A stretch of DNA of 64,000 nt from Hevea brasiliensis (GCF_030052815.1 NC_079502.1:4306103-4370102), one strand, 5' to 3'; positions 11,800 through 24,760 are shown, counted from the stretch's first letter. Numbers and translations are program-made. Notes: generated by a model from the letters alone, not told the origin.

Positions 11800-14330
11800 T
11801 TTAGCCAGGTACTGGCTAAATTGTAAGCTTGTCTCGAAGCAAAGCATGACGAGTTTGATGGAGAGCTCTAGTGAGAATGTCAGCGATTTGATCCTTTAAA
11901 GATATAAACTTGACCTGAATTTCATTCTTGGCAACGAACAAAGTGGTAATCCACTTCTACGTGTTTCATACTATTATGAAAAATTGGGTTCGCAAAGAAA
12001 TAAGTTGTGCCAATATTGTCGCACCAAATGGTAGGAATGACCAACGTAGAATAGGAAATGTCTTACAACATAGATTGTAACTATGTTACTTATGCTATTG
12101 CAACACCTAAGGCTCGATATTCAACCTCAGTGGATGACCAAGCAAAGGTTTTTGTTTCTTTGAGATCCAAGAGACAAGATTTGAACCAAGTTAAATGGCA
12201 AAACCAGTGGTGGACATGCGATCATCCATATTAGAGGCCCAGTCAGCATCAACATAAACATGCAATGCAGAGGAAGCAGATTTCTTAAATAGTAGTCCAT
12301 GTGATTGTGTGGCCTTTAATTAAGTAACAGAGGATCCTTTTTACTGCTAACCAATGCACCTCAGTTGGTTGATGAATAAATTGTGAAACTTTGTAAACAG
12401 CAAAAGATATATCTGGGCGTGTTAATCCCAAATATTGTAAAACCCCCCACAATAATGCTATAGAGAGTTGGGTCTTTGGCTGGGTCACCATCATGTAAAC
12501 GTAGTTTCTCGGTAGGAGAGGCTGGCGAGGAAATGCCATTGTAATCACTCATATTAGCTTTTTACAATAAGTCCCCTATGTATTTAGATTGAGTTAGAAG
12601 AAGTCCTGAAGATGTGTAGCTGGCCTCTATACCAAGAAAATAATCCAGTTGCTCAAGATCCTTAAGCATGAAATCTTGTTGAAGGGATTGGATGAGCGGT
12701 TGCAAATGACTTGGAGAACTACCTACTAGGATTTTATCATCAACGTACACTAAGCAGAATGCTTAACATGAACCACTTGTATAGGAAAATAGTGAAGAAT
12801 CTGCGCTGGAAACTTTGAATCCATGTTTAATTAGAGCTGATGTAAGTCTCTTGTACCATTGACGTGGTGCTTGTTTTAAACCATACAAAGAATGTCTACG
12901 CGTGCACACATAGTTAGAGTTTGCTGGGTCCACAAAACCTGGGGGTTGGATCATATAAATAGCATGATCAAGCTCACCATGGAGGAAGGCGTTTGAAACG
13001 TCAAACTGCTTAATTGGCCAACCATTCGATACGGCAACAGATAGGATGACCCGAATGGTTGCTCGCATCACTATGGGAGAAAATGTCTCAACATAATCAA
13101 TTCCAGGGCATTGATGAAAGCCCTTTGCCGCTAGTCTGGCTTTGTAACATTCTACAGAGCCATCCAGATGTTGTTTGACATGAAACACCCATTTGGATCT
13201 GCTTGTAATTTGAACTTCTTGAGGTGGCACCAATTCCCATGTTCCCGTAGCCATGAAGGCATTGAACTCTTGTTCCATTGCATCACGCCATTGGGGAATT
13301 TTTACTGCTTGTGTGTAACAAGTAGGAACAGGATGAGAGATGTGGATGGTATTATAAATCTTAGGTTTAAGGCAGCCTGTCTGTGAGCGAGTGGTCATTG
13401 GATGGGTTTTGGTTGGTTGAGGTGCTTGAGGTGGATGAGAAGAATTGTTATCGATGAGTAAGGAGAGACTGTCGGGTGTGGATGGTATGGGTAGGGGAGC
13501 AAGTTGAAGAGGCATACGTGAAATGATGGGAGAGGTAGGTGACATTTTCGAAATGGATTAGGACGTGTTAGTGGTGGATTGTATGGATGGTGTTTGGGTT
13601 GGTACAATGTTTTGTGTGGTGGTGACAAGTGGATCTTTAAGTGGAAGATGATGTGTTGGCATAAGAGATGGAAATAGATTTTGATGCATGGCTATGTGTT
13701 GTGTAGGACTTGGAGTGACATTAGGTGCATGTGGACGTGATTGGAGTGAGATACTTGGTGGTGGACCAAGGACTCCAGGGGAAGTATCATGTAAAAGTGG
13801 GATTGGTGGTAAAGATATCATTGTATTTGTTGGAGCAGTTGAGTTGGAGCTTGCTTCTTATCCTTAGCACAACCAAACGAAAAAACCTGTTCATGGAAAT
13901 TAACATGACGTGAGATATAAACTTTCCCAGTTGAATAATCACGACAATAAAACCCTTTATGTAACTTATTATAACCCAAGAAGACACAAGGAACCGATTT
14001 AGGTGATAATTTACTTGTAAAATAAGGTTTTAATCATGGATAGCACAAACAACCAAAGATGTGAAGTTCATTGTAATTGGGAATGGAATGAAATAACATT
14101 TCATATGGTGTGGAGGGCTTAATATGAACAGATGGAAGCCGATTAATTGTATAAATGGCAGCTTCAAAAGCATAAATCCAAAAATATAAAGCAACATGAG
14201 AGTGATGTAACAGTACACGACCAGTCTCAACAACATGTAGGTGTTTACACTCAATGCAACCATTTTGTTCTGGTGAGTAGGGTGAAGGAGTGGAAGCCTG
14301 AATAAAGGGCATTAGAACCTTGAATTTCAA
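11800..14330 (-). pseudogene. copia 1 pol remnant (integrase end, RT, RNase H)
   Basis: Minus-strand fragments carry copia signatures. 14034-14330 is the integrase C-terminal region (SPEQNG, then FEAAIYTINRLPS). 12763-13545 is reverse transcriptase (WVFHVKQHLDGSVECYKARL, FDVSNAFLHGEL, SLYGLKQAPRQWY). 12562-12750 has the MYVDD catalytic motif and YFLGIE. 12285-12548 runs into RNase H (TRPDISFAV), with a further scrap near 11900-11960 ([11 protein letters not shown]). The pieces are in different frames or separated by stops, so the gene is dead. The proline-rich stretch 13395-13821 is the usual variable linker between integrase and RT. Confidence 0.88.
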
Positions 14331-14335
14331 AAATT

Positions 14336-16406
14336 ATTTCTAAGGTTACATGCACTATACCAAGTGTCTTATTATCCTAATCAATTTTCAATGCCCAATT
14401 GCATACCAAAATACATTTTAGCATGCATTAAAATTTTATTTGCCATTAAAGATTGTGAATTAATATTTAATTCAATTAAACCCTAACTAAAAGAGGGATT
14501 TTTTGGTACTAAACTCTTGATGCATAATTGATGCAAATCCAGGATGTTCTTAGGACCCCAAATGTTGTCCCTCTAGTTTGTCCATCACAAGCACACATCA
14601 AAGTTGCAATGACAGCCCCTAGATTGGCTTCTCAAGCTTTGTCAACCAATTTTGAGATGGGGTTTAAGCTTTGTGAAGGTTGTATGAATGTATTGGGTGT
14701 TAGAAACACTTTCTAATAATTTTAATTCAAGAGGAAATCTAAGTTTTTCCCTTGAATCAATTGAGAAATTGAAGAGAAGAGGAAAAGAATATGTTGCCGT
14801 CCAACATAAGAGAAAAGAGAGAGGTGTGTGTGTGTTTTTTTTTTCTTTATAACTTTTCTTTGTATACTTAGGTCAAACCCTAACTCCCTTGCTACATGTC
14901 ATCACAAGATCCCATCTTGTTATTATTTGATTTAATCCTATGAAGTCAAGTGTCAAGCTCCATTTAAATCATGACATGTGGTCTGCCATCATAGGAAGAC
15001 AAGTGGCAAGATCATATGGTGCCACATGTCACCACCTCATGGTGCCACATGTCACCATGTGAAAAGACCAATTTGCCCTTACATTTTAATTTGAGTTCTC
15101 AACCCAAAATTATAATTTCTCCTCTTTAAATCAATTTATATCAAATATAAATAAATAAATTAATTAATTAATCTCAATTAATTAATTTTTTATAATTAAA
15201 TTCATATTTAATCAAATTAAATATAAATTTAATTTATACTATACATCCAATAACCTAGATTTGGTTTCAAATCATGTTAGGGACCTTGCAATCTTATTGC
15301 AAATCAAACCTCTTTAATTAATTAATTAAACTCTTTAATTAATCAATTAAATCATATTTTAAATGGTGATTAGCTTGTGTAGATGTGTGACTTACTAGGC
15401 TCATTACTTATTGGCAATGAGAAATAATATTAACTCTTAATATCATTAGAACTCTTTCTTATCGTAAATAATTTCTCTAAATCATTTCAGGCATCTCATA
15501 GACCATGGTTGACACCTAGCATAGTATGCCATGGCCACCCAATCAGTAATAAGAAATACCTTAAATGAACCTTTAATCATATGTTACCATGCACTAGAAT
15601 CTTTCCATTATAAAATCCCAATTCGAGCTGGAGTCATGGTTAATGTCAAACCCCATTTGCTATGAACATTATGTTCTCTTTTAATTTCAGTTGTTGATTA
15701 ATTAGATTTTCTTGTCAGAAACTCTTTTCTGACTAAATCTGTTTGTCCTGGCCAGGAACTTGAAATATCAAGAACAATTAAATGAACATAGGATTTTATC
15801 CCTATTTACTTAGGGTAACGGATTCTATCTTGATCAACACCTATCTCTATATATAACTAGTGAGAGCCAACACATGCCCATATACCCATATACCGTACAA
15901 GTATGAAAGCAGTATCAAACTCAAACCACCTATATACAAGATAACTGTGTTATCTCAGGTCTAAAGATTATATGCACTGATATGATATATGACAATGCAT
16001 TGACAAGAGTAAACTCCATGTGCTTGTCATATGCATCACTGGTTCGACCTACTTATCATGTATAAGTGCCTATCATGTTTGTTATGTGGCATGAGACTCA
16101 CCACTCCACCTTATTTATATCTCATATAAATACCTTGGAAACAAACATGATTACAATCTTTCTGGATAAGTCATGTCTTTTGTAAAGTATTATTGATTGT
16201 GAACCAGTTTATGATACTTTGTGCTAGAAATACTGTCACTCATATTCTTAATAACTTAAGAATAGAATTTATAACAAAATATCAATGGACCTTTTCAATT
16301 ACACATAAATAGTTTATGTAAACCGAAAAGTAAAAATGCCTTTTTTATTAATAAAATATGTACAAGATACATACAAAATGATATACTCTAGGGCATACTA
16401 CTAACA
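14336..16406 (-). repeat. 3' LTR of copia 2
   Basis: Read on the minus strand the LTR opens TGTTAGTAGTATGCCC at 16406, directly after the polypurine tract AGTGGGAGAT. It runs about 2.07 kb to a left edge near 14336 that I can only place approximately. It contains a minus-strand AATAAAAAAGG-type polyadenylation context near 16350. The plus-strand 62-codon ORF at 14528-14716 inside it is not supported as a gene. Confidence 0.65.
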
Positions 16407-16409
16407 ATC

Positions 16410-18555
16410 TCCCACTAGCACTAGAGCTATTCATTACAATATCTTAGACCCATCTTCTCAAGATGTCGGTCTAACTGAGTTTGTGACATAGGCTTTGTGA
16501 ATGGATCAGCTGGATTTTCGGCTGATGCTATTTTCTGCATGGCTACATCGTCTCGCCCAACTATCTCTCTGATAATGTGGTAGTGCCTTTCTATGTGTTT
16601 GGATTTCTGGTGAGACCGGGGTTCCTTAGCCTATATGACCGCTCAATTGTTGTTACAGTAGAGAGGAACTGCTGACTCCATGGAAGGAACTACTGCAAGT
16701 TCTGTCATGAACTTCTTTATCCAAACAGCCTCTTTTGCAGCATCTGATGCAGCAATGTACTCGGCCTCTGTAGTGGAATCAGCAGTCGTACTCTGTTTGG
16801 AACTCTTCTAACTGATTGCACCTCCATTACAAATGAACACAAACCCAGAGATAGACTTTCTATCATCGATATCTGATTGAAAATCAGAATCAGTATAACC
16901 ATCCAATTGTAAGTCACCACCTCCATAAATCAAGAATAAATCCTTAGTTCTTCTCAAGTACTTAAGGATATTCTTGACAGCTATCCAGTGTTCCAAACCT
17001 AGATTGGCTTGAAACTTGTTAGTCAAACTAACAGCATATGCGATATCTGGCCTAGTACACAACATTGCATACATTAAACTTCCAATAGCCAAAGCATATG
17101 GAATCCTGGCCATTTTATCTCTTTCTTCTGGTGTCTTTGGAGACATCTCTTTAGAAAGGTGGATATCATGTCTTACTGGTAACAATCCTCTTTTGGAATC
17201 AAGCATGTTAAACCTCTTTAATACCTTTTCCAAGTATAGACTTTGGGATAAATCAATTATTCTTTTCGCTCTATCTCTATAAATGCGAATTCCATGAATA
17301 TAGGTTGCCTCCCCTAAGTCTTTCATGGAGAATGTATATGACAACCATACCTTGACAGTTGTCAACATACCTATGTCATTACCTATCAATAAAATGTCAT
17401 CTACATATAAAATAAGGAAAGTGACAGCACTCTCACTAACCTTCTTATATACATATGGCTCATCCATATTTTTGATAAACCAAATGATTTAATGACTTCA
17501 TCAAAACGGATATTCCAACTCCTCGAAACTTGTTTCAACTCATAAATAAATCGCTTTAGCTTGCATACCTTGGAACCATCTTGGGATTCAAAATCCCTAG
17601 GTTGTTCCATGAAAATGTTTCCATCAATGTTTCCATTGAGAAAAGCTATTTTGACATCCATTTGCTAAATCTCATAATCATAGTATGCAGCTATTGCTAA
17701 TAAAATCCTAATTGATTTAAGCATGACAACAGGCGAGAAAGTCTCCTCATAGTCGATTCCTTGCCTTTGGCGAAACCCTTTCGCAACTAGCCTTGCTTTA
17801 TAGATCTCTACCTTTCCATCAGAACCAATTTTCTTCTTGAAAACCCATTTATTCCCTATAGGTACAATACCTTCAGGTGAGTTAACAAGGTCCCATACTT
17901 GGTTCTTATACATGGAATCAATTTTGAATTTCATAGTTTCAATCCATTTTGAAGAGTCTATATCTGATACAGCTTCTTCATAGGTAAGAGGATCATCTCC
18001 ATGATCTATTTCTTCATGAGTAAACAACTCTTGTTCATCTTCATGAAGAAAACCATCTCTCTCTGGTGGGTGAGATATCCTGGTCGATCTGCAAGGAATT
18101 ACTGTAGATGTTTCATCAATAGGTGTAGGTTGACTAGATGGATCTATATCCATTTGATCTGTTGGTTGGTCAGAATTCTCCAATTCTAACTCTATTTGCC
18201 TTCCTTTGCCACCTTCTTGAATAAACTGTTATTCAAGAAATATGACATCTCTGCTTACCACAACCTTTTGTGATGTAGGCAAATAAAAATAATATTCAAA
18301 ACTTTCTTTTGGATATCCAACAAATCGACCTTTTTCAGATCTGGTTTCCAATTTATCAGTGTTCAGCTTTTTAATATAAGCTGGACAATCTCAAATCTTA
18401 ACATGCTTAAGACTCAGTTTTCTTCCATGCCATATCTCATAAGGTGTGAAAGAGACTGATTTTGATGGAATCCTATTCAGGATATGCAAAGCTGATTCTA
18501 ATGCAAAGCTGATTCTAATGCAAATCCCCAAAAGAAGACTCGCATATCAGTATAG
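16410..18555 (-). pseudogene. copia 2 pol remnant (linker, RT, RNase H)
   Basis: Minus-strand pieces, in order: 17665-18183 (linker, then WVFKKKIGSDGKVEIYKARL and GIDYEETFSPVV), 17401-17661 (DVKIAFLNGNIDG, RFIYELKQVSRSW) and 16808-17467 (LYVDDILLIGND, RPDIAYAV, YTDSDFQSDIDDRKS). A stop before the DVKIAFLNG block, a frameshift near 17460 and a stop after GGAIS break the frame. The RNase H end continues to about 16440 (EAEYIAASDAAKEAVW). Upstream, 18200-18555 is integrase C-terminus (FFWGFALESA near the solo LTR), with a small internal duplication at about 18490-18520. Function is established for the family; this copy is inactive. Confidence 0.88.
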
Positions 18556-20181
18556 TGATACTTACATTTTGCATAGTCATTTACGTTTAATTTCATAGCC
18601 ATTTTATTTGATTATTAGTCACTTTTAGCTAATTTCATTAGTTATTTAGATAGTTTTTCATAATTGTCAATTTTGGATTAATTTATAATTTTACTTTGTT
18701 TTGTAGGAAAAATGGTGTTTTTGAGGGACTAAAAAGAAATTTTGCCATTGAGAAGTGATTTCTTCAGCCAAAGATGTCAAAAACAAGTTTCAAAGTTGAA
18801 GTATGCATTGGCCAAATTTGCGCATAACTTGCCGCATAAGTTGTGCAGTTCTGCACAAGGGGAAGGAACAATGTCCCAAACCTGCCGAAATCTGCATAAG
18901 TTGCCGCATAACTTATGCAGATTCGTGCCTTGCTTATGCGACCTCACGGAAAACTGCATAACTTATGCAGTCTTGCACCCTGCTCATGCAGTTTTGCACA
19001 GAGAGCCAGAAACCAGCCGAAAACTGCATAAGGGACTGCATAACTTATGCAGTCCACTTATGCAGTCCCATAAAGACTTCATAATGAGCTGGCAGAAGAT
19101 TCCCTCAGAAAATCACACCTCAAACACACCATTTTAGGGCTCCTTGTCAGAGAAAAAGATATAAATAGGCCCTTATCCCATTTTAGAAAGGGGAGGAAAA
19201 ACAGAAAAGGAAGGAGCAGCAGCTGAAGGGTCAAAAAGGAGCTCAAACGTCACCCCCTCCATTTCCAAACAGATTTGGAGTTTTCTTTCCTTTCTTGCAT
19301 ATTTCTTACCTTTCTTGTATTGGGTTTCTTAGTTCTTAGCTTAGATTAAGGTTTTATTTCCATATTAACTCAGAATATCTTGTAAATATTATGGATAGTG
19401 AGTAGTTTTCATTAGATTCTGGAGTTGGGATGTAATATTTGAGATATTTTGTGGATTTTGATTGGGTAATCCATATTTTGTGGTCTTAATGAGTTTTATT
19501 CATTTCTTGTGTGCTCAATGACATGCTTAGTGTAGGATCCCATTAAGTGATGTTCTTAATCCATGGTTGAGGCACCGAAAGGAGAAAGCCTTATGATAGA
19601 TAATCAAGAAATTGGACTTAATTAACTTAGATCTAGAAATAGACTAAGGATTAAGAGGATTACAGATTAATTAAGGAACTTAATAGGTCTTGATTAACTT
19701 TAACTCCACGAAAGTAGGATTAGATTGATTAAGGCACTCTTTGTCCCACTCGAAAGGGTATTCAAAGGATTTAAGAATTAATCTCCTTAAAACCCGTAAG
19801 TTCCACAAGATTGGATAACCAATTTAAAAATCCCAAAATAGCTTGAATATGAACTCCCGAACTCTGGAATCGCCTTTTTATCATTGTTAATTTTTAATTG
19901 AATTCAATTGCTTGCCATTTTAAATCTTGTCATATTTCAATTTGCTTGTTTTAATTTGATGCAAATTTAGTTTAATTATTACATTGTTGAATAGATTATT
20001 AATTTTGCACATATAAATTTCATACTTCAATATTCATCAATTTATTGCTTTAATTTCAAAAATAGTTCAAATTAGTCAAATTTTTATATCAAAAATTCAA
20101 TCATTAACACAACTCCTCGTGGGAACGATATCTTTTCTATATTACTTGTACGACCCGTGCACTTGCGGTTGGGCCACATTA
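18556..20181 (+). mobile_element. Solo LTR, Athila-like subfamily D, inside copia 2
   Basis: A 1.63-kb LTR opens TGATACTTACATTTTGCATA and ends GGGCCACATTA, where the D family has GGGACACATCA. It is nearly colinear with the LTR at 59129-60748. Flanks TATAG (18551-18555) and TATAA (20182-20186) are a target duplicate with one mismatch. On the minus strand the copia integrase frame is restored across it (MMSYTD then MRVFFWGF), which proves the insertion site. The U3 holds many TGCATAACTTATGCAG-type words (18820-19075). Confidence 0.9.
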
Positions 20182-20250
20182 TATAACTCATCATACTGCG
20201 TACCATATCTAATAGGAAGTGTAAGAAGTGGTAGCTCATCAGACTGTCCA

Positions 20251-20685
20251 TTCAAGTTTTTGGAGTGAAGTCATATTTTGAAAATCTTTAGGGATTGGTC
20301 CTTGAAATTGATTATATGCTAAATTAAGATATGTAAGAGTTTTAAGATGAAAAATCCAATTAGGAACAAAAGATTCATGAAAAAAAATTCCTTGACAAAT
20401 CAAAAATGGAAAGAGAGGAAAAATTAACATTTACTAGAGGAGTGAAGTTGACTAAGATAGCAATTTGACAAGTATAATTCTACTAGAGAAGGAAGAGTGT
20501 TTATATCTTTCAATCAATTGAAGGTTTTTCTAAGATACACATTACTTAAATCAAGGAATTCTAGGAAAGAAAGACCAGAAAGCCAATGCAAATTCTCAAC
20601 ATATAGATAATTGTAGGCAACATTGAGATTAAGGTAATAAAGATTGGAAAGAAATTGTAAGTCAAGCACTCATTGATTTTTCCAT
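20251..20685 (-). pseudogene. LRR receptor-like protein psi-A, 5' part
   Basis: The first part of the psi-A receptor gene. It starts with ATG at 20685-20683 and the same signal-peptide beginning as psi-B (MEKSMSA), then has a stop and a deletion. It continues with LRRs matching psi-B (LHWLSGLSFLEFLDLSNV, TFNWLK, LPSLVELYLSN) and ends at IPKDFQNMTSLQKL, where copia 2 sequence begins (about 20250). The signal peptide joins directly to LRR sequence at a GGAAAG shared by both flanks in psi-B, so about 150 codons are gone. The piece is not functional. Confidence 0.85.
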
Positions 20686-20760
20686 GACAATTCAGTTTGG
20701 TGCAACAACCTTGCCAATGGTTGCTTTTTATAGTGCTCTACCTTGTACAGTTTGGCATAA
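20686..20760 (-). promoter_or_regulatory. psi-A promoter remnant with TATA box
   Basis: On the minus strand AGAGCACTATAAAAAGCAAC lies about 50 bp upstream of the psi-A ATG and aligns with AGCACTATATATAGCATCC upstream of psi-B (36160-36180). A conserved TATA box at matching spacing supports the gene start. Confidence 0.6.
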
Positions 20761-22199
20761 TTTGGATAACTTATATTATTAATTTGGTAGCAATATCAAT
20801 GTGGAGGTAAGAAAAAATATTAATATTGTTTTATTTTTAAATATTTTATTTCTGATAAAAATATAGAACTAATTGAGACAAAAACAAATCTGTTGTTAAA
20901 TTACTTAACCGATTTAATCATTCACTTTCCAATTTGGTTGCAATCTAGTGGAAACACATTGCAAGTGCATGCACCAGTACCACTCATTTATTTTTCCATG
21001 GCCACTAGAATAATAGAACACAATGTGTTACACGCCTTAGTCATTATGAATTTTATGACCAAAGTGTAACTTTAGAATTTGGCAGGCGTGCCGCAGTTTA
21101 ATAGCTAAAAGTATATCACTTATCTAACAGAGTCCAATTTGAATAATAAAAGTGTAATTTTATTGATTTTGGAAGTAGTTTTCAAATTTTTTTTTATTCA
21201 ATTTGATTAGTTTTGATTGGGTTACTGACTGATTTAAAGTGCTCATATAACGATAATATGAAGAGACTCACATAATGAGGAGGTCATTATGAATTACACG
21301 AGGAGACTTCTTCAAGAAAGGCCAAGAGATAAGTGAGCAATGATTAATTGAATCGATGAGCCAATCAAAATTTTAAATAATTTTATTTATATTAATTGAA
21401 TTGAATTAAAATTAAAAAAAATTAAATTTAACTGAAACAAAAAAATATTTAATCGATTATAATTTAAATAATTGAAAAAATATAATATATTATATATATA
21501 ATTAATTAATAATATATTAATAAAAACAAATTTTTAATATTTTTTAATTAGTTATAAAAATAGTAAGAGTGATCTATTACTAATAAAAGAATAATTATAA
21601 ATAATATATTATTAATAGAAAATATAATGAATATAAATTCAGTTACTAAACCAAAGTTAATCAACTAAAAATCAAAAATCGAAAATTTTTAGAGTTATTA
21701 ATTAGAAATCAAACCAAGCCAAACCAAACCGAACTCTAATTTTTCCGGAGTGCTGATGCCAAGTGCCTACTGTAATTAATATGTATGAGTCCCGTGTCTG
21801 ATCATTGCAATTCTCTCTTCATTTCAAATCCGCCTCCAAATTTAGGGTTTTAAATCTTAATGAGGGTCCGTGACTTCTGTTCAGATTTCCTGGTTTTTCA
21901 CTAATGGAGAAGAGCAATTCATTTAAGTATCAGGCTCGAGAAGCCAATTGGCAGCATCCATAAGATACATAAAATACGGATGAGGGATGAACTTGTAAAT
22001 TGTCTAAAATACCTTTAATTTTTTTTATAATATTTACAACATTTAAAATTTTAAAGTCACTTAAATTTTAATAATATATAATTAATGATAGAAGTTTTTT
22101 CCACTATAACTTTATTAAAACATTCAAATTAATACTTCTTTTTTTTTTTATGAAAATGTAAAATTTTATAAATCATAAAATATAAAAACGAACAATATC
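20761..22199. other. Intergenic, copy 1 upstream flank
   Basis: AT-rich noncoding DNA. Short blocks are shared with the upstream flank of psi-B: GAGACTTCTTCAAGAAAGGC (21303; 37785), GAAGAGACTCAC (21258; 37441) and AATTTTTCCGGAGTGCTGAT (21739; 39870 with changes). They are in the same order but separated by inserts in the second copy. No gene or RNA is recognised. Confidence 0.55.
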
Positions 22200-22500
22200 A
22201 GCAATAAAGACAGGAGGGATAGGACCTCACTCTTGGAGATCAAACGTAAAATCAATTGTCAACCGCCAACAAGTGTTCGCTAACCTCTTAACAAAAGAGG
22301 CAGACCATGAATCAAAGTCTAACAATAAAGATTTACAATCTTGAACCACAACCCCAAAGTAAGAAACAAGAAAATTAGAACCCTTTAAAGCTTGAACTAA
22401 TAATAAAGTCAGATTCAAACATTTCATTACATGAAGTGGATGTCGACCCTTCATCCAGCTAAATGCATCCCGAAAGGCCATTGGTTCAGCAAGTTTTGAA
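22200..22500 (-). pseudogene. Plant LINE/RNase H-like domain fragment
   Basis: A minus-strand open frame of 84 codons (22227-22481) resembles the C-terminal RNase H-like domain (RVT_3 type) of plant LINEs: REA-like start (FRDAFSW), LLLVQALKGS, SYFGVVVQDCKSLL and SFVKRLAN. Only this domain remains, with no RT or endonuclease nearby, so it is a truncated relic. Confidence 0.6.
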
Positions 22501-22843
22501 TCAAAAATACCTTTATATTGTTCACAATACTAAAAAATTTAATTCTAATAATGCAATTAATCTAACAATTTCTTTTTTAAAAAAAAATACAAATCTCCAA
22601 CATTTGTGAAAGTATACAATAATATCAAAACGTACAATTAAATTATATACAATAATGTAATATTTATAAAAATATATAATTAAATTTATATATTTAAAAA
22701 AAAAAGACATACAATTACAAAATTAAATTTAATTATAAAATTTTTATAATAAATCACGTGCACATATAGATGGTGAATATAAAATACATTAAAATTCAAA
22801 CGGAAAAAATTAGATATTTTCATAAAGAAGAAAAATTGTATTG

Positions 22844-22880
<37 letters not shown>

Positions 22881-23465
22881 GTGAAATATTCGACTATTAA
22901 AATATTTGTTTTTTTTCGTATGATATTATATTTTGAAGATCAATGTAAGAAATTTTCAATGATGTTTTAATAAATTTACTCGAAAGAAAATATAATATAA
23001 ATCAATTATTAAAAGAATATTATAGCATTCAAAACGAAAGTGTTTATAACATTATCAAGAATGTGTTTATAGCATTTTTTTTTAATTTTTTTTATATATA
23101 TGTGAAGAATTATAATAGTTAAAAATTATGATTTTGTAATAATTAAAATTTTTAATTCTTTTAATAATTAAATTTTTTAAAAAAATTTAACTTGATAGTT
23201 ATATTCATATATTTTACATGTAAATTATATAGAATTAGTATGATTGCACATAAAAAATAAAATATATAAATTAAGATTTTAAATTTTAAATTAAAATCAT
23301 GATTTTAAAAAATTTTAATTAAAAATGATAAAAATGGACGTATTAAAAATTATAAGATGCGCGTGCAATGTCACAAAAAAAAATAGTAATAATTAAAAGA
23401 AGAAAATTGCTTAAAGTCAAGATATTCGATTTGTAAAAGAAAGAGTTTGAAAATGGAGTTCGAGG
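22501..23465. other. AT-rich intergenic with (TA)n microsatellite
   Basis: Very AT-rich. A (TA)n run lies at about 22846-22875. From about 23000 it is the second copy of the 5535-6137 flank. ORFs here are low-complexity artefacts. Confidence 0.6.
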
Positions 23466-23469
23466 AGAT

Positions 23470-23560
23470 GGCCAATTTTTTGATAAGCAGAGCCGGTTTG
23501 AAGCACGTTTGGGCTCATGCTTGAACTTCAAGAGAGCCTCTCATTGATTTTTAAGCAATG
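23470..23560 (-). pseudogene. Short RLP N-cap fragment (psi-C)
   Basis: The minus strand encodes a piece resembling the EREALLKFQHELIDPLNRL N-cap of psi-B, here LKFKHEPKRASNRL, and shares AACTTCAAGAGAGCCTCTC with psi-B (27725-27743). Only about 30 codons match. It sits inside the duplicated flank and is absent from the first copy, so it is a separate scrap of a third receptor gene or a copied fragment. Confidence 0.6.
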
Positions 23561-24760
23561 TCTATTGTTCAGTTTGGTGATTAGTTGAGTTTGGCATTAG
23601 GTGGTGTTATTAGATCTTTTGTTTGTTTTAAAGTTGTAGCAAATGAGTTTCACTACCCCAAAGAAATAGTGATTTATCTAGCTAGGAAGCCATAATTTCT
23701 TGTTAGTTCTGCGTTTTATCATTTATCTGAGGCCCATTTTGAAAGAAAAAAAAAAAAGGAATAAACTTTGCTAACAATACTTGTATTTCACTTTATGATA
23801 GGATGAATAGATTTTTTGATTTCTAATGGATTTGTGAGTTATATGCATGCTGCAATAGTGATCATGGCATGCATGCAATGTATTAGTATATATGCTCTCT
23901 CTTTTCTTCTTCTTATCTTCTTGAGATTGTGATGGAAAATTATGATCAGGTTATTTAAATTCAAGTGTGGATTTGAATTAGACTTTTTTTTAAAAGTAAG
24001 CATGCAATTTTTTTAAAATTAATAGCCACGAAAAACTTAACATGAGCGCATCCTTCTAAGCCCAGTCAATAGACCTCCCCAATATAACCATTTTAGATGT
24101 GGCATGTTAAGTGGAAAAAAATGACAAGAAGATACAAACCATCCAAGAAAACCCAGAAATAGCTAAGACAACACATCAAGCTAAAATGGGAGGATTAAAA
24201 CCCATAACAACACTTAAGCACCAAGATCAAACAAAAGGACACATAACTAACGTAACATAAACTTCAAGAGCAGGGTAGTTAAACTCTCGTAACAACAGAT
24301 GTAAAGGAGCTACAGGAACACAACAAAATCCTTTTGATGCAGATCACCTTGCTTCACTAGTTGATCAACGATGGAGTTATCTTTGTGTAAAACATGAACA
24401 AAGGATACATGAGGTAGTGACATCTTGAACTTCGTATTGAGTTGATCGTGAATCAAAACTTACCCTAGTATGAATTATTATTTATTTATTTTTTCTCTTT
24501 GAACTTGGTTGTGTTTTGGTACAAACGGAATGATATTTTCACAATCCTAGCACTCGAGAAAACATCACCTCTTTCCACGAGGGAATCTTTCAAATTTTAA
24601 AGATGATAAAAACCGTAAAAAGCAACTAACTATAGCAATAGTATCTTCTCTTACAAATTCTCTCTAAAAACGCTGAAACAACAAAATAAAGCACTATCAT
24701 AACAAACACAAATAAGACATTGACATAACTATAAATCTTTAAAAACAACTTCAACAATCT
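23561..24760. repeat. Host flank and RLP 3' flank, second copy
   Basis: Colinear with 5900-6137, 7849-8028 and 9876-10330 of the first copy, but without the two solo LTRs found there. It is the empty-site reference for both insertions. Noncoding. Confidence 0.75.

Larger units (their letters stand above)
11647..14335 (-). mobile_element. Ty1/copia element 1, 5'-truncated
   Basis: A minus-strand copia element inserted in psi-A. It has a short LTR at 11647-11787 and pol from about 11800 to 14330. Its 5' half is absent because copia element 2 begins near 14335. The order along the minus strand is integrase end, reverse transcriptase, RNase H, polypurine tract, LTR. Confidence 0.85.
14336..20250 (-). 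mobile_element. Ty1/copia element 2, 5'-truncated, with nested solo LTR
   Basis: A second minus-strand copia element: 3' LTR about 14336-16406, pol about 16410-18555, an Athila-like solo LTR at 18556-20181, then pol (integrase) again to about 20250, where RLP psi-A sequence resumes. The 5' LTR, gag and protease are missing. Its left end meets copia 1, so it probably inserted there before later deletion. Confidence 0.8.

Noticed and set aside
14528..14716. 62-codon plus-strand ORF
   Set aside because: Lies inside the copia 2 LTR; no motif or promoter.
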